Part shown: positions 43,424 to 53,293 of the stretch, in pieces | Layout of the letters: every line of letters begins with the position of its first letter | Position numbering within the stretch: the stretch's first letter is position 1 | NCBI RefSeq assembly: GCF_900108565.1 | Contig: NZ_LT629971.1 | Coordinates: 1,426,001 to 1,490,000, forward strand | From: Mycolicibacterium rutilum | GTDB taxonomy: Bacteria > Actinomycetota > Actinomycetes > Mycobacteriales > Mycobacteriaceae | DNA: 64,000 bases | Direction of reading: 5' to 3' | The notes under the pieces: generated by a model | The model's database searches: none | Told to the model about the DNA's origin: nothing | Seen by the model: the letters and a program-made list of their open reading frames with translations, nothing else | Position numbers and translations under genes: made by a program

Positions 43424-43455
43424 CTCTGCCGGGCAGGCGGATAGCATCGGACGCC

Positions 43456-45024
43456 GTGGGTGATGAGCCGCTGCGCGACGACCACGCCGAGTTGCTGCGC
43501 CGCCGCGCGCTGACGGAGGACGCCGGCCGCCCCGACGCGGTGGCCAAACGGCACGCCGCGGGCGCCAGGACCGCCCGCGAGAACCTGGCCGACCTGGTCG
43601 ACGAGGGCTCGTTCGTCGAGTACGGGCGTTTCGCGATCGCGGCGCAGCGGCACCGGCGCGACCTCGCCGACCTGATCGCCCGCACCCCCGCCGACGGTCT
43701 CATCGCGGGCACCGCGCGGATCAACGGGGACCTGTTCGGGGAAGCCGCCAGCGCGTGCGCGGTGCTGTCGTACGACTACACGGTGCTGGCCGGCACGCAG
43801 GGCGCGTTGGGGCACCGCAAGAAGGACCGGCTGTTCGAGTTGATCGAGCGGATGCGGTTGCCGACGGTGTTCTTCGCCGAGGGCGGCGGCGGGCGGCCGG
43901 GCGACACCGACTATCCGGTGGTGTCGGCGCTCGACGCGCGCGCGTTCAAACTGTGGGCGGCGCTGTCCGGGTTGGTGCCGCGCATCGCGGTGGTCCGGGG
44001 CCGGTGTTTCGCGGGCAACGCGGTGATCGCGGGCTGCGCCGACCTCATCGTCGCCACCGCGGACACCTCGATCGGCATGGGCGGGCCCGCGATGATCGCC
44101 GGCGGCGGCCTCGGCGACGTGCCGCCCGACGAGGTCGGCCCGATCAGCATGCAGGAGCCCAACGGCGTCGTCGACGTCGTGGTGCCCGACGAGGCCGAGG
44201 CGGTCGCCGTCACCAAACGTCTGCTCGGCTATTTCCAGGGCGCGACGGCACCGGGCCCGGTGGCCGACCAGAACCGTTTGCGCACAATGGTTCCCGAGCG
44301 GGCGCGTCGCGCGTATCAGGTGCAGCCGATCATCGAGACCCTGGCCGACACCGGCTCGGTAACGATGCTGCGACCGCGGTTCGCGCCCGAGATGGTGACC
44401 GCGCTGGCCCGCATCGACGGCCGAGCGGTCGGCGTGATCGCCAACAACACGATGGTGATGGCCGGTGCGATCACCGCGCGCGCCGCCGACAAGGCGGCAC
44501 GATTCCTGCAGCTGTGCAACGCTTTCGGGCTACCGGTCATCTCGCTCGTCGACTGCCCCGGCTACATGGTCGGGCCGGCGGCCGAGTCGGAGGCACTGGT
44601 ACGACGGGCATCGCGGATGCTGGTCGCCGGCGCGGCACTCGACGTCCCGCTGGTCGCGGTCGTGCTGCGCCGCGGCTACGGGCTCGGCGCGCAGGCGATG
44701 GTCGGCGGGAGCATGCACGAACCCGCGCTGACGGTGGCGTGGCCGGGTGCGCACCTGGGGCCGATGGGGCTCGAGGGCGCCGTGCGGTTGGGTCTGCGCA
44801 AGGAACTCGACGCGATCGCCGATGCCGCCGAGCGCGAGGAACGGGTACGGCAGGCGACCGCGGCTGCGCAGGAGAACGCCAAGGCGCTCAACGCCGCTGC
44901 GCTCTTCGAGATCGACGACGTGATCGACCCGGCGCAGACCAGGGAATTCATCGTCAACACGTTGGCCGCGGCGTGCGCACACGCGCCGGGCGCGGCGCAC
45001 CGCCGGTTCGTCGACACCTGGTAG
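43456..45024 (+). CDS. Acyl-CoA carboxylase carboxyltransferase (beta) subunit
   Basis: 522 residues from GTG 43456. Two crotonase-fold halves: the N-terminal carboxyltransferase domain with VLSYDYTVLAGTQGALGHRKKDRLFELIERMRLP and FFAEGGGGRPGD, and the C-terminal domain with LVDCPGYMVGPAAE, GAITARAADKAARFLQLCNAFGLP and GYGLGAQAMVGGS. It moves CO2 from carboxybiotin to an acyl-CoA. No biotin carboxylase partner is adjacent. The start is 8-9 nt after a -10-like TAGCAT, so it may be leaderless. Substrate acyl-CoA unknown. Confidence 0.92.
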   Translation: MGDEPLRDDHAELLRRRALTEDAGRPDAVAKRHAAGARTARENLADLVDEGSFVEYGRFAIAAQRHRRDLADLIARTPADGLIAGTARINGDLFGEAASACAVLSYDYTVLAGTQGALGHRKKDRLFELIERMRLPTVFFAEGGGGRPGDTDYPVVSALDARAFKLWAALSGLVPRIAVVRGRCFAGNAVIAGCADLIVATADTSIGMGGPAMIAGGGLGDVPPDEVGPISMQEPNGVVDVVVPDEAEAVAVTKRLLGYFQGATAPGPVADQNRLRTMVPERARRAYQVQPIIETLADTGSVTMLRPRFAPEMVTALARIDGRAVGVIANNTMVMAGAITARAADKAARFLQLCNAFGLPVISLVDCPGYMVGPAAESEALVRRASRMLVAGAALDVPLVAVVLRRGYGLGAQAMVGGSMHEPALTVAWPGAHLGPMGLEGAVRLGLRKELDAIADAAEREERVRQATAAAQENAKALNAAALFEIDDVIDPAQTREFIVNTLAAACAHAPGAAHRRFVDTW

Positions 45025-45152
45025 TGGATTGAGGACGGTGCCGCCTGCGCCTCTCGGCGGGTGGTCGCTCGAAGCGACTGTGAGGTTGGGGCCCGGGGCA
45101 TGCCCGGCACCGTCGCATCGATCAACCGTGCACAGGTTCGGGTTATTCCGGC

Positions 45153-45443
45153 TCAGGCGGACTCCGCGTACAGCCGCCGCTCGCGCACCGGGTGACCATT
45201 GCGCTCGGCCAGCGACTTGAGCTGGCGCAGGGCAAACGTGCGGCCCCGGCCGGCCTCCGGGACGTAGATGCCCGCCCACAGGCCCTCGGCGCGCGGCAGT
45301 TCGCAGGCCTCGCGGGCGCACAGCCAGCGTCGCGGGCACGCCCGGCAGATGGCCTTGGCTTCCTCGTCGGCCGATGTGGTCCACCGTTCGGGGTCGCGGG
45401 TGCAGGCGCCGACGGGGATTTCGTCCCACTCCGTGGTGTTCAT
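45153..45443 (-). CDS. whiB6: WhiB-family iron-sulfur regulator WhiB6
   Basis: 96 residues from ATG 45443 (MNTTEWDEIPVGACTRDPERWTT), with RBS GGAGAA upstream. Cluster ligands C14, C33, C36 and C42, with a further C47; the GLWAGIYVPEAGRGRTFALRQLKSLAERNG segment and basic C-terminus match WhiB6 of M. tuberculosis. WhiB6 binds a 4Fe-4S cluster that responds to oxygen and NO and controls ESX-1 genes; here it again lies next to the ESX-1 locus. Its upstream region carries repeated CGTAGC motifs. Confidence 0.92.
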   Translation of the reverse strand: MNTTEWDEIPVGACTRDPERWTTSADEEAKAICRACPRRWLCAREACELPRAEGLWAGIYVPEAGRGRTFALRQLKSLAERNGHPVRERRLYAESA

Positions 45444-45493
45444 TGCGGTTCTCCTCTTGGCCTCTGCGGCATGTCCGCCGCGGATGCAGCAAA

Positions 45494-45664
45494 ACGTAGC
45501 GCACAAACCGTAGCAATGCAACAGTTAATGGTGGCGCGAGCTGCCTGGAGGGTACAACTGCGACGTAACCGTAGCGGCGAGCCCAAACAACCGTAGCGTC
45601 AGACCACTATGAACTGACGCGCGCGAGGACCCAAGCCGTAGCATCGATGCCCGCGACCGCTACG
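45494..45664. repeat. Array of CGTAGC motifs between whiB6 and the HTH gene
   Basis: Five direct copies of (A/G)CCGTAGC-like octamers end at about 45500 (ACGTAGC only), 45514, 45575, 45597 and 45642, plus one inverted copy GCTACG at 45659-45664. Three copies are the identical octamer ACCGTAGC (45507-45514, 45568-45575, 45590-45597). Two neighbouring copies start 22 nt apart, about two helical turns. The array fills most of the 267-nt gap between the divergent genes, so it is a candidate operator cluster. Confidence 0.75.
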
Positions 45665-45710
45665 ATTACGGGGCCGCTTCACCGCTCTGACGCCTAGGGA
45701 CCGCCGCGCC

Positions 45711-46451
45711 ATGACCCAGCCCGAGTCGACCGCCGAGTCGATGGAGCCTGTGGATCCCGGGATGGCGCGCGCAGGCGCCGCGGCTGCCGCACGACGTCGC
45801 GAACTGAACATCAGCCAGCGCCGCCTGGCCGCGGACGGCATCATCAACGCCGGCGCGCTGATCGCGTTCGAGAAGGGCAGGAGCTGGCCGCGCGAACGCA
45901 CCCGGGCAAAGCTCGAGGAGGTTCTCCAGTGGCCGCCGGGCGCGATCACGCGACTCCGGCGGGGGGAACCGGTCGCCGTCGACAGGCCCGCGCGGGTGGC
46001 GCCTGCGCCGACGTCCGGCGAGGACGTGCCGTTGATCGCGCAGGCGGTGATCACCGCCGCGGGCACGTTCGACACGGCGATCGCGGCCTTGCCGCCGACC
46101 GAGCACCCCGATTTCCCGGCGAAGGTGACCGCGATCCTCGCCGATCTTCGCCAGTTGGAGGGTGTCGCCGCGCAGGCGGCGCGCATCAGCAAGGTGACGC
46201 CCGCGCTGATCAAAGCGCTGAGCGCGGTCCGCACCCGCTACGACGATCTGATGCTGCGGGCGGCACGCTCACCGCGGCCCACCCTCGGTCAGCGGCTGTA
46301 TGCGGCGCGCCGCAGCGCCAACCTGACGATCAGTGAAACCGCCGAGGCGGCCAGGATATCCGAGGACGACGTGGTGGCCGCCGAGTCCGAGCAGCCGGTC
46401 GCGGCACCGGTCGCCGAGGCGATCGAGGGGTTCCTGGCGTTGTTCGCCTAG
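45711..46451 (+). CDS. Protein with two predicted helix-turn-helix regions
   Basis: 246 residues. An N-terminal Xre-like segment (AAAAARRRELNISQRRLAADGIINAGALIAFEKGRSWPRERTRAKLEEVL) and a C-terminal one (GQRLYAARRSANLTISETAEAARISEDDVVAAESEQPV) flank a helical middle part. Divergent from whiB6 across the CGTAGC array and on the strand facing the ESX-1 locus. Probably a DNA-binding regulator; the target is not known. It converges on the EspI-like gene with 3 nt between stops. Confidence 0.7.
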   Translation: MTQPESTAESMEPVDPGMARAGAAAAARRRELNISQRRLAADGIINAGALIAFEKGRSWPRERTRAKLEEVLQWPPGAITRLRRGEPVAVDRPARVAPAPTSGEDVPLIAQAVITAAGTFDTAIAALPPTEHPDFPAKVTAILADLRQLEGVAAQAARISKVTPALIKALSAVRTRYDDLMLRAARSPRPTLGQRLYAARRSANLTISETAEAARISEDDVVAAESEQPVAAPVAEAIEGFLALFA

Positions 46452-46454
46452 CGG

Positions 46455-47837
46455 TCAGAAGCGGTCGCGGCTGCGGTCGTCGTGGGTCGGGAAATGCTCG
46501 GCCAGCGCGGCGGCGATCTCGAGGAAGCGCCGTCGCGTCGCCGTGGACATCTCGGCCGTTCCGCTGATGACCCCGCCCGGCCGCAGATGTCCGTCGAACG
46601 GAACCTCGATGACCCGCTGGCCCTGACTCGAGAACTGCTGCGCCAGAATCGATCTCGTCCGCTTGTCGGCGTGTCCGTCGGAGTCGTTGAGCACGATGAC
46701 GGTCCGCTGGAGCAACGAGGTCAAGCCGCGCGCGGCCAGCCAATCCAGCGTCTGGCCGGCGGCGGCGGCACCGTCGACCCACGGCGACGACACCACGATC
46801 AGCGCGTCGAGGTCGCGCAGCACCTCCTGGGTGACCGGGCTGTCCATCGTCGAACTGCAGTCGATGATCGAGATCGTGAAGTGCCGGTCCAGGCGCGACG
46901 TCGCCTCGCGGTAGATCGCCGGATCGAGGACCCGGCGCCGTGCCGGTGTCCCCTCACCGGCGAGGACGAACAGGCCGGCGGCGTTGTTGCCGACCCGGCT
47001 GCGCACATCGGCGAACGTTTCCAGGTGCTGGTCGGACGCCAGCTCCCAGTAGGAGCCCTGCGCCCGCGGGTCGACGCGGCTGCCGAGCTTGCCGAAGGCG
47101 GTGTCGGCGTCGATCGCCACCACCCGGTCGTCCTGGCGCAGTTCGGCGAACACCGACCCGACGCTGGCGGACACGGTCGTCTTACCGACCCCGCCCTTGC
47201 CCATCACGCCGACCTTGTAGTGGCCGCGCAGCCCGGACCGGATCTGGGCCTCCAGTTCGGCCTGGCGGACCTCCTCGGGACCGGGGCCGACGTTGATCAG
47301 CCCGAAGCTGGCGCGGTAGAGGGCCAGCCGCCAGCCCCGGGTGGGGGCCGCGCGGCGGGCCGGGACGAGTTCGTCGGCGCGGATGCGCTCGGCGAACGAA
47401 CCCGGCGGGCGCTGTTCGGGGGCGGGCCACTGCCCGACCGGCGGTTGCCCCGGCTGCGGCGGCGGACCGGGGCGCTGCGGCGGACGCGGCGGTTGCCGGA
47501 CCGGCTGCTGCGGACCCCACGGGCCCGGATCCGGCCGTCCGCCCGCGGTCAGCGGGCCGGTGTCGCGCGCCGATCCCGGCGGCGGGCCGTAGGGCGATTG
47601 CGGGGGCCGGAATCCGCCCACCGCCCGGTCCGCCTCGGTGAACGGCTGGGTGTCGCGGAACGCGGTGGACGGCTCGGCGGGCGGCTCGGGCGCGGGAAAC
47701 TCGACGGGTGGCCGCGGCGGGGCCGGCGGTCGCGGGGGAGGGGTGGGCTCGGGCTCCCGGGACGACGGTTCGAAGTCGGTCTCCTCGGGGCCGGTCCAGC
47801 CGAGCTTTCTCCGCAATTCGTCATCGCGGTCGGTCAC
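46455..47837 (-). CDS. EspI-like P-loop ATPase (Rv3860-type)
   Basis: 460 residues from GTG 47837 (RBS GGAGAG just upstream). About residues 1-200 are Pro-rich and disordered (PPRPPAPPRPP). About 200-460 is a ParA/MinD-type ATPase with deviant Walker A KGGVGKTTVS, then VVAIDADTAFGKLGSRVD and IIDCSSTMDSPVTQEVL. The same architecture is seen in EspI and in Rv3860/Rv3888c. Lies at the ESX-1 border on the opposite strand. Role unknown; EspI is linked to ATP-dependent control of ESX-1. Confidence 0.85.
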   Translation of the reverse strand: MTDRDDELRRKLGWTGPEETDFEPSSREPEPTPPPRPPAPPRPPVEFPAPEPPAEPSTAFRDTQPFTEADRAVGGFRPPQSPYGPPPGSARDTGPLTAGGRPDPGPWGPQQPVRQPPRPPQRPGPPPQPGQPPVGQWPAPEQRPPGSFAERIRADELVPARRAAPTRGWRLALYRASFGLINVGPGPEEVRQAELEAQIRSGLRGHYKVGVMGKGGVGKTTVSASVGSVFAELRQDDRVVAIDADTAFGKLGSRVDPRAQGSYWELASDQHLETFADVRSRVGNNAAGLFVLAGEGTPARRRVLDPAIYREATSRLDRHFTISIIDCSSTMDSPVTQEVLRDLDALIVVSSPWVDGAAAAGQTLDWLAARGLTSLLQRTVIVLNDSDGHADKRTRSILAQQFSSQGQRVIEVPFDGHLRPGGVISGTAEMSTATRRRFLEIAAALAEHFPTHDDRSRDRF

Positions 47838-48428
47838 AGCGCTCTCCTCCGAATGTCGTGCGTCGGCCCCTCCACAAGTATCAACTACCCGACCGGCCGG
47901 CATTCGTCAGCTCACCAGCAAACTCGATTACCACTGGCGGCAGCGTGCGGCGCCGGGTGGGGCAGCAGACCGCCCCAACCCACGCGAGGGCCTGCGCGCG
48001 GCGATGGTGGAGAGGTAGCCGAGGCACGCGTCGCGAGGGTATCGGGGCATGTCACGCGGTTCGCTGAGCAACTGCTCAAAACGCCCCCACATGCAGCGAC
48101 AGGCTTCCTGAGAAATAACTGAGACGCCGGTACCGACTGCAGTCCGCCGCTCGAACGAGTCCGCAAATTCATGTCGTGACCGGTACCCGACCGCTGGTAC
48201 GCTGATTTTCGGCGAAGGGGTCAATCAAGATGGGTCATGGGCAGCCACGCGCCCGCAGTGGCAAAGAAACGCCGGGCAATGTCAGATGAGCGGTGCCGAA
48301 CGGTCGCGCAGGCCGCCCGAATCGGGTCCCCCGCGCCCGCCGATGGCGGTTAGCGTGGACGCGGGCCGAGCCGCCGCCCGCCCGGTCAGGCCGTCCCCAC
48401 ACGACCAGAAGTGAGGAGCCGAGGAACC
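47838..48428. other. Intergenic region between the EspI-like gene and the ESX-1 operon
   Basis: A 591-nt gap with divergent genes. I see no convincing coding region on either strand. A -10-like TACGCT is at 48198-48203, and GAGGAG near 48413 is part of the RBS of the next gene. It should hold the main ESX-1 promoter and sites for regulators such as EspR, WhiB6 or PhoP, but I cannot point to them. In M. tuberculosis espE lies just before espF; no espE-like frame is visible here. Confidence 0.6.
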
Positions 48429-48749
48429 GTGTCCGGCGAAGAACTCCGCGTCACCACCGCGCACCTGTCCGAGCTGGCAGTCCGGCACGAGCGGGCGGCT
48501 CACGAAACCCGATCGGCGACGGTGGCCACCGAAGGCGTCGACGCCGCGGTCAAGAACACCCACGGCAGCATCGCCTCGGCGACCTCCAGCGCCCTCGACG
48601 CCGTCCTTTCGTCCCGCCATTCCGCGGGCGACAGGATGGCGAACGTCTCGGACACGTTGCGCGACAAGCTGACCGACGCCGCCAAACGCTACGGCTCGAC
48701 CGACGAGGCCCAAGGCAGCGCCCTCGACTCACAGGTGCGACCGGCATGA
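48429..48749 (+). CDS. espF: EspC/EspF-family ESX-1 secretion-associated protein
   Basis: 106 residues from GTG 48429 (VSGEELRVTTAHLSELAVRHERAAHETRSATVATEGVDAAVKNTHGSIAS). Two long helices joined by a turn, WXG100-like in size and with a YxxxD export motif (YGSTD) near the C-terminus, fits the EspC/EspF (DUF2580) group. Placed exactly before espG1 with an ATGA overlap. The espF name rests on position; sequence alone cannot separate EspF from other EspC-type proteins. Confidence 0.75.
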   Translation: MSGEELRVTTAHLSELAVRHERAAHETRSATVATEGVDAAVKNTHGSIASATSSALDAVLSSRHSAGDRMANVSDTLRDKLTDAAKRYGSTDEAQGSALDSQVRPA

Positions 48750-49582
48750 GGCAGGACGCCACCCACATCGACGACGTCGTCGGCGTCGAGGTCACCATCG
48801 ACGGGATGCTGGTGATCGCCGACCGGCTCGGACTGGCGGAGTTCCCGACCGCGCTCGGCATCCGGCTCAACATCCCGCAGCCCGACCTGCGCGACCTGGT
48901 GTGGGAGCAGGTCGCGCGCGACCTCACCGCCCAAGGCGTGCTCGACGTGTTCGGCGAACCGCACCCCGAGGTCGCAGCAATGGTCGACACCCTGAGCAGG
49001 GCCGATCGCACGCTGGAAGCCCGCTGGTGGCGGCGCGACCTCGGTGGCAAGATGGTCCGCTTCACGGTGTGTCGCAAGGGGGATCGCCATGTCGTTGCCG
49101 CACGTGACGGTGACATGCTCGTCCTGCAGCGGGTGGCGCCGCAGGTCGGTCTGGCGGGAATGGTGACCACTGTGCTCGGCTCCGCCACCGCCGCGGATGT
49201 GGAGCCGTTGACCGGCGTGGCGAGCAAACTGGCCGAATGCCGGGACGCTAACCAGATCGCGGCCTACGGCGTGGCGCCGGCGTCGGCGCGCGCGTACGCC
49301 GACATCATCGCCGAACCGCAGAGCTGGGTGGAGATCACCGCCATCGAACGCCACCCGGGTGGCACGTTCACCCAGGCCGACGTGGCCGCCGGCGTGCTCG
49401 ATTCCCGGCACGGCCGGATCGTGTCAATTCCGCGCAAGGTCAGCGGCGAGTTGTACGGCAGTTTCCTGCCGGGCAGCCCCGAGAACCTCCAGCGTGCGCT
49501 CGACGGTTTGATCGAGTTCCTGCCGTCGGGCAAGTGGTTCGACCACAGCGCGGCGGACACCTCCGATCCCGGCCGGAATTGA
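48746..49582 (+). CDS. espG1: ESX-1 PE/PPE chaperone EspG1
   Basis: Cytosolic chaperone that binds the tip of the PPE protein in PE/PPE pairs, probably PE35/PPE68 here. 278 residues from ATG 48746 (MRQDATHIDDVVGVEVTIDGMLVIADRLG), overlapping the preceding stop by 4 nt. Family blocks include LNIPQPDLRDLVWEQVARDLTAQGVLD, RTLEARWWRRDLGGKMVRF and RHGRIVSIPRKVSGELYGSFLPG. Length is close to Rv3866 (283). Confidence 0.95.
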   Translation: MRQDATHIDDVVGVEVTIDGMLVIADRLGLAEFPTALGIRLNIPQPDLRDLVWEQVARDLTAQGVLDVFGEPHPEVAAMVDTLSRADRTLEARWWRRDLGGKMVRFTVCRKGDRHVVAARDGDMLVLQRVAPQVGLAGMVTTVLGSATAADVEPLTGVASKLAECRDANQIAAYGVAPASARAYADIIAEPQSWVEITAIERHPGGTFTQADVAAGVLDSRHGRIVSIPRKVSGELYGSFLPGSPENLQRALDGLIEFLPSGKWFDHSAADTSDPGRN

Positions 49583-49601
49583 TGTGAGGTGACGGCACCG
49601 C

Positions 49602-50099
49602 ATGGTGGGTGAGATGTCCTCCCACGAACCGGACGACGGGCGCGACGACATGGCCGCGCTCGACTTCTTCGTCGGCGAACCCGCTCACGACACCGAATCT
49701 GTGCTCGACGCGCTCGACCCGTACGCCGACGACTACGCGGCCGATGATGACGAAAGCGACGCCGCCACACCGATTTTCACGGTCACCAACCCGCCGGGCA
49801 CCGTGACGGTGAGCGCGTTCATGGACGGCAGGGTCAAACACATCGAACTGTCCGCGAAGGCGGGCGAGATGTCGGAACGCGAGTTGGCCGCCGAGATCGT
49901 CCTGATCGCCCGGCTCGCGGCCCAGGACGCCAGATCCGCCCAGTACGCGGTGATGCTGGAGGGGATGCGGGAACAGGGGCACGACGACGCGGTGACCCGC
50001 GACTTCCTCACCCGTGATCTCGCCCTGCCCACTCCCGAGCAGGCCCAGCAGGAACGGGCCCGCGTGTTCGCGACAAGATATGCGGGTGACCATGACTGA
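49602..50099 (+). CDS. espH: ESX-1 accessory protein EspH
   Basis: 165 residues (ATG 49602; a second in-frame ATG at 49614 is possible). An acidic N-terminal part (ALDPYADDYAADDDESDAA) is followed by a YbaB-like segment: TVSAFMDGRVKHIELSAKAGEMSERELAAEIVLIARLAAQDARSAQY. In other mycobacteria EspH supports EspE/EspF secretion. Its stop lies 5 nt inside eccA1, so translation is coupled. Confidence 0.88.
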   Translation: MVGEMSSHEPDDGRDDMAALDFFVGEPAHDTESVLDALDPYADDYAADDDESDAATPIFTVTNPPGTVTVSAFMDGRVKHIELSAKAGEMSERELAAEIVLIARLAAQDARSAQYAVMLEGMREQGHDDAVTRDFLTRDLALPTPEQAQQERARVFATRYAGDHD

Positions 50100-51813
50100 G
50101 CACCTCGCCAGCCTGTTCGGAAGCGCGGTCGGCATGCTGCCGAGCGCGCCGGCCCGCTCGTTCGAGATCTTCACCGAGATCACCAATCTCGACGAATCCG
50201 CCTGCGACGCCTGGGTCGGGCGCATCCGCTGCGGCGACACCGACCGCGTCACGCTGTTCCGTGCGTGGTACTCGCGCGCCAACTTCGGCCAACTCGCCGG
50301 GTCCGCCGAGATCTCGATGAACAGCCTCAACGCGCGGATCCCGATCGGCGGGCAATTCGGCGACATCACCTATCCGATCAACTCGCCGCTGGCGATCACG
50401 ATGGGCTTCGCGGTCAACGAGGCCGCCATCGGCAACTACGCCGACGCGATGGAAGCCCTCGACGACGTCCCGGCGGCCGGGGCCGAACACCTGGTGTCGT
50501 GGGTCAAGGCGGTGGTCTACGGTGCGGCCGAACGCTGGACCGACGTCATCGACGAGGTGCGCGGCGCGGGCGGTTGGCCGGACAAGTTCCTGGCGGCCGC
50601 AGCGGGTGTGGCGCACGGCGTCGCGGCGGCCAACCTCGGGTTGTTCACCGAGGCCGAACGGCGGTTGACCGAGTCCAACTCGTCGCCCGCCGGTGAGGCC
50701 TGTGCGCCGGCGATCGCCTGGTTCCTGGCGATGACGCGGCGCAGCCAGGGCAACGAAGACGCGGCGGTCGCCCTGTTGGAGTGGTTGCAGGCCACCCACC
50801 CGGAACCGAAAGTCACGCAGGCACTGCGGGATCCGTCGTACCGGATGACGACCACGACCGCGGAGAAGATTGCCGCCCGCAAGGACCCCTGGGATCCGCG
50901 CAGCGTCGAGGCCGACACGTCGGGCCGCGACCGGTTGCTCGCCGAGGCGCAGGCCGAGCTGGACCGCCAGATCGGGTTGACCCGGGTCAAGGAGCAGATC
51001 GAGGCGTACCGCGCCGCCACGCAGATGGCCAGGATCCGGGCCGCGCGCGGGATGAAGGTCGCCCAGACCTCCAAGCACATGATCTTCGCCGGGCCGCCCG
51101 GCACCGGTAAGACGACGATCGCGCGCGTCGTCGCCAACATCCTGGCCGGGCTCGGGGTGATCAGCGAGCCGAAGCTGGTGGAGTCCTCCCGCAAGGACTT
51201 CGTCGCCGAATACGAGGGCCAGTCGGCGGTCAAGACCAGCCGCACCATCGACCGTGCGCTCGGCGGTGTGCTGTTCATCGACGAGGCCTACACGCTGGTG
51301 CAGGAACGCGACGGCCGCGCCGACCCGTTCGGCACCGAGGCACTGGACACGCTGCTGGCGCGGATGGAGAACGACCGCGACCGGCTGGTGGTGATCATCG
51401 CCGGCTACAGCGCCGACATCGACCGGCTGCTGGAGACCAACGACGGCCTGCGGTCCCGGTTCGCGACCCGCATCGAGTTCGACTCGTACTCACCCGACGA
51501 GATCGTCGAGATCGCCAAAGTGATTGCCAAAGCCAACGATTCGGCTCTCGACGAGGACGCCGCCAAGCGGGTGCTGGAGGCCGCGAGCCTGCTGAGCCAG
51601 CGGGCGCTGAACGGCAAACCGGCGCTGGACATCGCGGGCAACGGCCGCTACGCGCGGCAACTGGTGGAGGCGGGCGAGCAGAACCGCGACATGCGCCTGG
51701 CCCGGTCGCTGGACTTCGACAGCCTCGACGTCGACCAGCTCAGCCAGATCAATGGTGACGACATGGCCGCCGCGATCGCCGCGGTGCACGCACGTCTGAG
51801 TATCGGCGAGTAA
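50092..51813 (+). CDS. eccA1: ESX-1 AAA+ ATPase EccA1
   Basis: 573 residues, identical to the M. tuberculosis length. About 1-280 form a TPR-like helical domain; about 290-573 are a CbxX/CfqX-type AAA+ ATPase with Walker [16 protein letters not shown], Walker [13 protein letters not shown], sensor IIAGYS and arginine region [14 protein letters not shown]. Cytosolic; thought to release EspG from PE/PPE proteins. ATG 50092 is chosen over longer in-frame starts that lie inside espH. Confidence 0.97.
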   Translation: MTEHLASLFGSAVGMLPSAPARSFEIFTEITNLDESACDAWVGRIRCGDTDRVTLFRAWYSRANFGQLAGSAEISMNSLNARIPIGGQFGDITYPINSPLAITMGFAVNEAAIGNYADAMEALDDVPAAGAEHLVSWVKAVVYGAAERWTDVIDEVRGAGGWPDKFLAAAAGVAHGVAAANLGLFTEAERRLTESNSSPAGEACAPAIAWFLAMTRRSQGNEDAAVALLEWLQATHPEPKVTQALRDPSYRMTTTTAEKIAARKDPWDPRSVEADTSGRDRLLAEAQAELDRQIGLTRVKEQIEAYRAATQMARIRAARGMKVAQTSKHMIFAGPPGTGKTTIARVVANILAGLGVISEPKLVESSRKDFVAEYEGQSAVKTSRTIDRALGGVLFIDEAYTLVQERDGRADPFGTEALDTLLARMENDRDRLVVIIAGYSADIDRLLETNDGLRSRFATRIEFDSYSPDEIVEIAKVIAKANDSALDEDAAKRVLEAASLLSQRALNGKPALDIAGNGRYARQLVEAGEQNRDMRLARSLDFDSLDVDQLSQINGDDMAAAIAAVHARLSIGE

Positions 51814-51817
51814 CGGC

Positions 51818-53293
51818 ATGGCGAGTTTCCGGCTCACCACCAAGGTGCAGGTCAGCGGTTGGCGCTTCCTGCTCCGGCGCGTGGAGCACGCGATCGTGCG
51901 CCGGGACACCCGCATGTTCGACGACCCGCTGCAGTTCTACAGCCGCGCCGTGTCGGCGGGTGTGGTGATCGCGGTGCTGATCTGCCTGGGCGCCGCCCTG
52001 CTCGCCTACTTCAAACCGCTCGGAAAGCGGGGCAGCGACACACTTCTCGTCGACCGCACCACCAACCAGCTCTATGTCGTGCTGCCCGGGTCCGGTCAGC
52101 TGCGCCCGGTCTACAACCTGACCTCGGCCCGGCTGGTGCTGGGCAACGCGGGCACGCCGGTCGCGGTGAAGTCCGACGAACTCAACCGCATGCCCAAGGG
52201 CCAGCCCATCGGTATCCCCGGTGCGCCCTACGCCACCCCGGTCGGCGCCCCCACCTCGCAGTGGACGCTGTGCGACACCGTCACCAAACCGGAGAGTGTG
52301 GCGCCCAGCCTGGAGACGGCGGCGATCATCCGGCCGTTGCAGATGGACGCATCGGTCGGGCCGATGCGCCCGGACGAGGGGCTGCTGGTGTCCTACGAGG
52401 GTGACACCTGGTTGGTCACCGACGCCGGCCGCCACGACCTCGACCTGGCGAACCGCGCGATCACGTCGGCGGTCGGCATCCCGGTGACCGCCAGGGCGAC
52501 CCCGATCTCCGAGGGGCTGTTCAACGCGCTGCCCAACGCCGGGCCGTGGCGACTGCCCGACATCCCGCTCGCCGGCGCCCCCAACACCGTTGGGCTGCCG
52601 CCGAATCTGGTGATCAGCTCGGTGTTCAAGGCGCTCACCGAAGACGGCGAACAGCACTTCGTGGTGCTGCCCGACGGGATCGCCCGGATCAACGACACCA
52701 CCGCGGCCGCGATCCGCGCCACCAACTCCTACGGCCTGATCACCCCGCCGTCGGTGGAGGCGAGCGTGGTCGCCAAGATCCCCGAGCAGGTGTTCGTCTC
52801 GCCGCTGCCCGACAAGCCGCTCGACATCCTGCTGCGCGAGGACACCCCCAGCCTGTGCTGGGCGTGGCAACGCGAGCCGGGCGATCAGAACCCGAAGACC
52901 ACGGTGATCGCCGGGCGGCACCTGCCGATCCCCGCGTCGGCGATGAGCACCGGGATCAACCAGATCGGCGGCGACGCAACGGTATACATCGACGGCGGCC
53001 AGTACATCCGGTTGCAGTCACCGGACCCGCGTTACGGCGAGAGCCTCTACTACATCGACCCGCAGGGCGTGCGCTACGGGCTGCCCAACGAGGACACCGG
53101 CAACACGCTCGGGCTGAGCGGGCCGACCACCGCGCCGTGGCAGGTGGTGGGTCTGCTGGTCGACGGGCCGGTGCTGTCGAAAGAGGCGGCGCTGATCGAA
53201 CACGACACGCTGCCGCCGAACCCGAACCCGCGCAAGGTCGGTGAGGACGGTGCGGCCCAGCCGGCGACTGCCCAGACGGGAGGCGGCGGATGA
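51818..53293 (+). CDS. eccB1: ESX-1 core membrane protein EccB1
   Basis: 491 residues. N-terminal cytosolic part [38 protein letters not shown], one membrane helix (about 46-68), and a large periplasmic domain with repeated beta modules and two Cys (QWTLCDTV and SLCWAW) that form a disulfide in the family. Some EccB proteins show ATPase activity, and EccB forms the periplasmic crown of the channel. ATGA overlap with eccCa1. Confidence 0.96.
   Translation: MASFRLTTKVQVSGWRFLLRRVEHAIVRRDTRMFDDPLQFYSRAVSAGVVIAVLICLGAALLAYFKPLGKRGSDTLLVDRTTNQLYVVLPGSGQLRPVYNLTSARLVLGNAGTPVAVKSDELNRMPKGQPIGIPGAPYATPVGAPTSQWTLCDTVTKPESVAPSLETAAIIRPLQMDASVGPMRPDEGLLVSYEGDTWLVTDAGRHDLDLANRAITSAVGIPVTARATPISEGLFNALPNAGPWRLPDIPLAGAPNTVGLPPNLVISSVFKALTEDGEQHFVVLPDGIARINDTTAAAIRATNSYGLITPPSVEASVVAKIPEQVFVSPLPDKPLDILLREDTPSLCWAWQREPGDQNPKTTVIAGRHLPIPASAMSTGINQIGGDATVYIDGGQYIRLQSPDPRYGESLYYIDPQGVRYGLPNEDTGNTLGLSGPTTAPWQVVGLLVDGPVLSKEAALIEHDTLPPNPNPRKVGEDGAAQPATAQTGGGG

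Noticed and set aside
47912..48172. Possible small minus-strand gene in the gap before ESX-1.
   Set aside because: No RBS, biased composition and no recognisable features; shadows in other frames are equally long.
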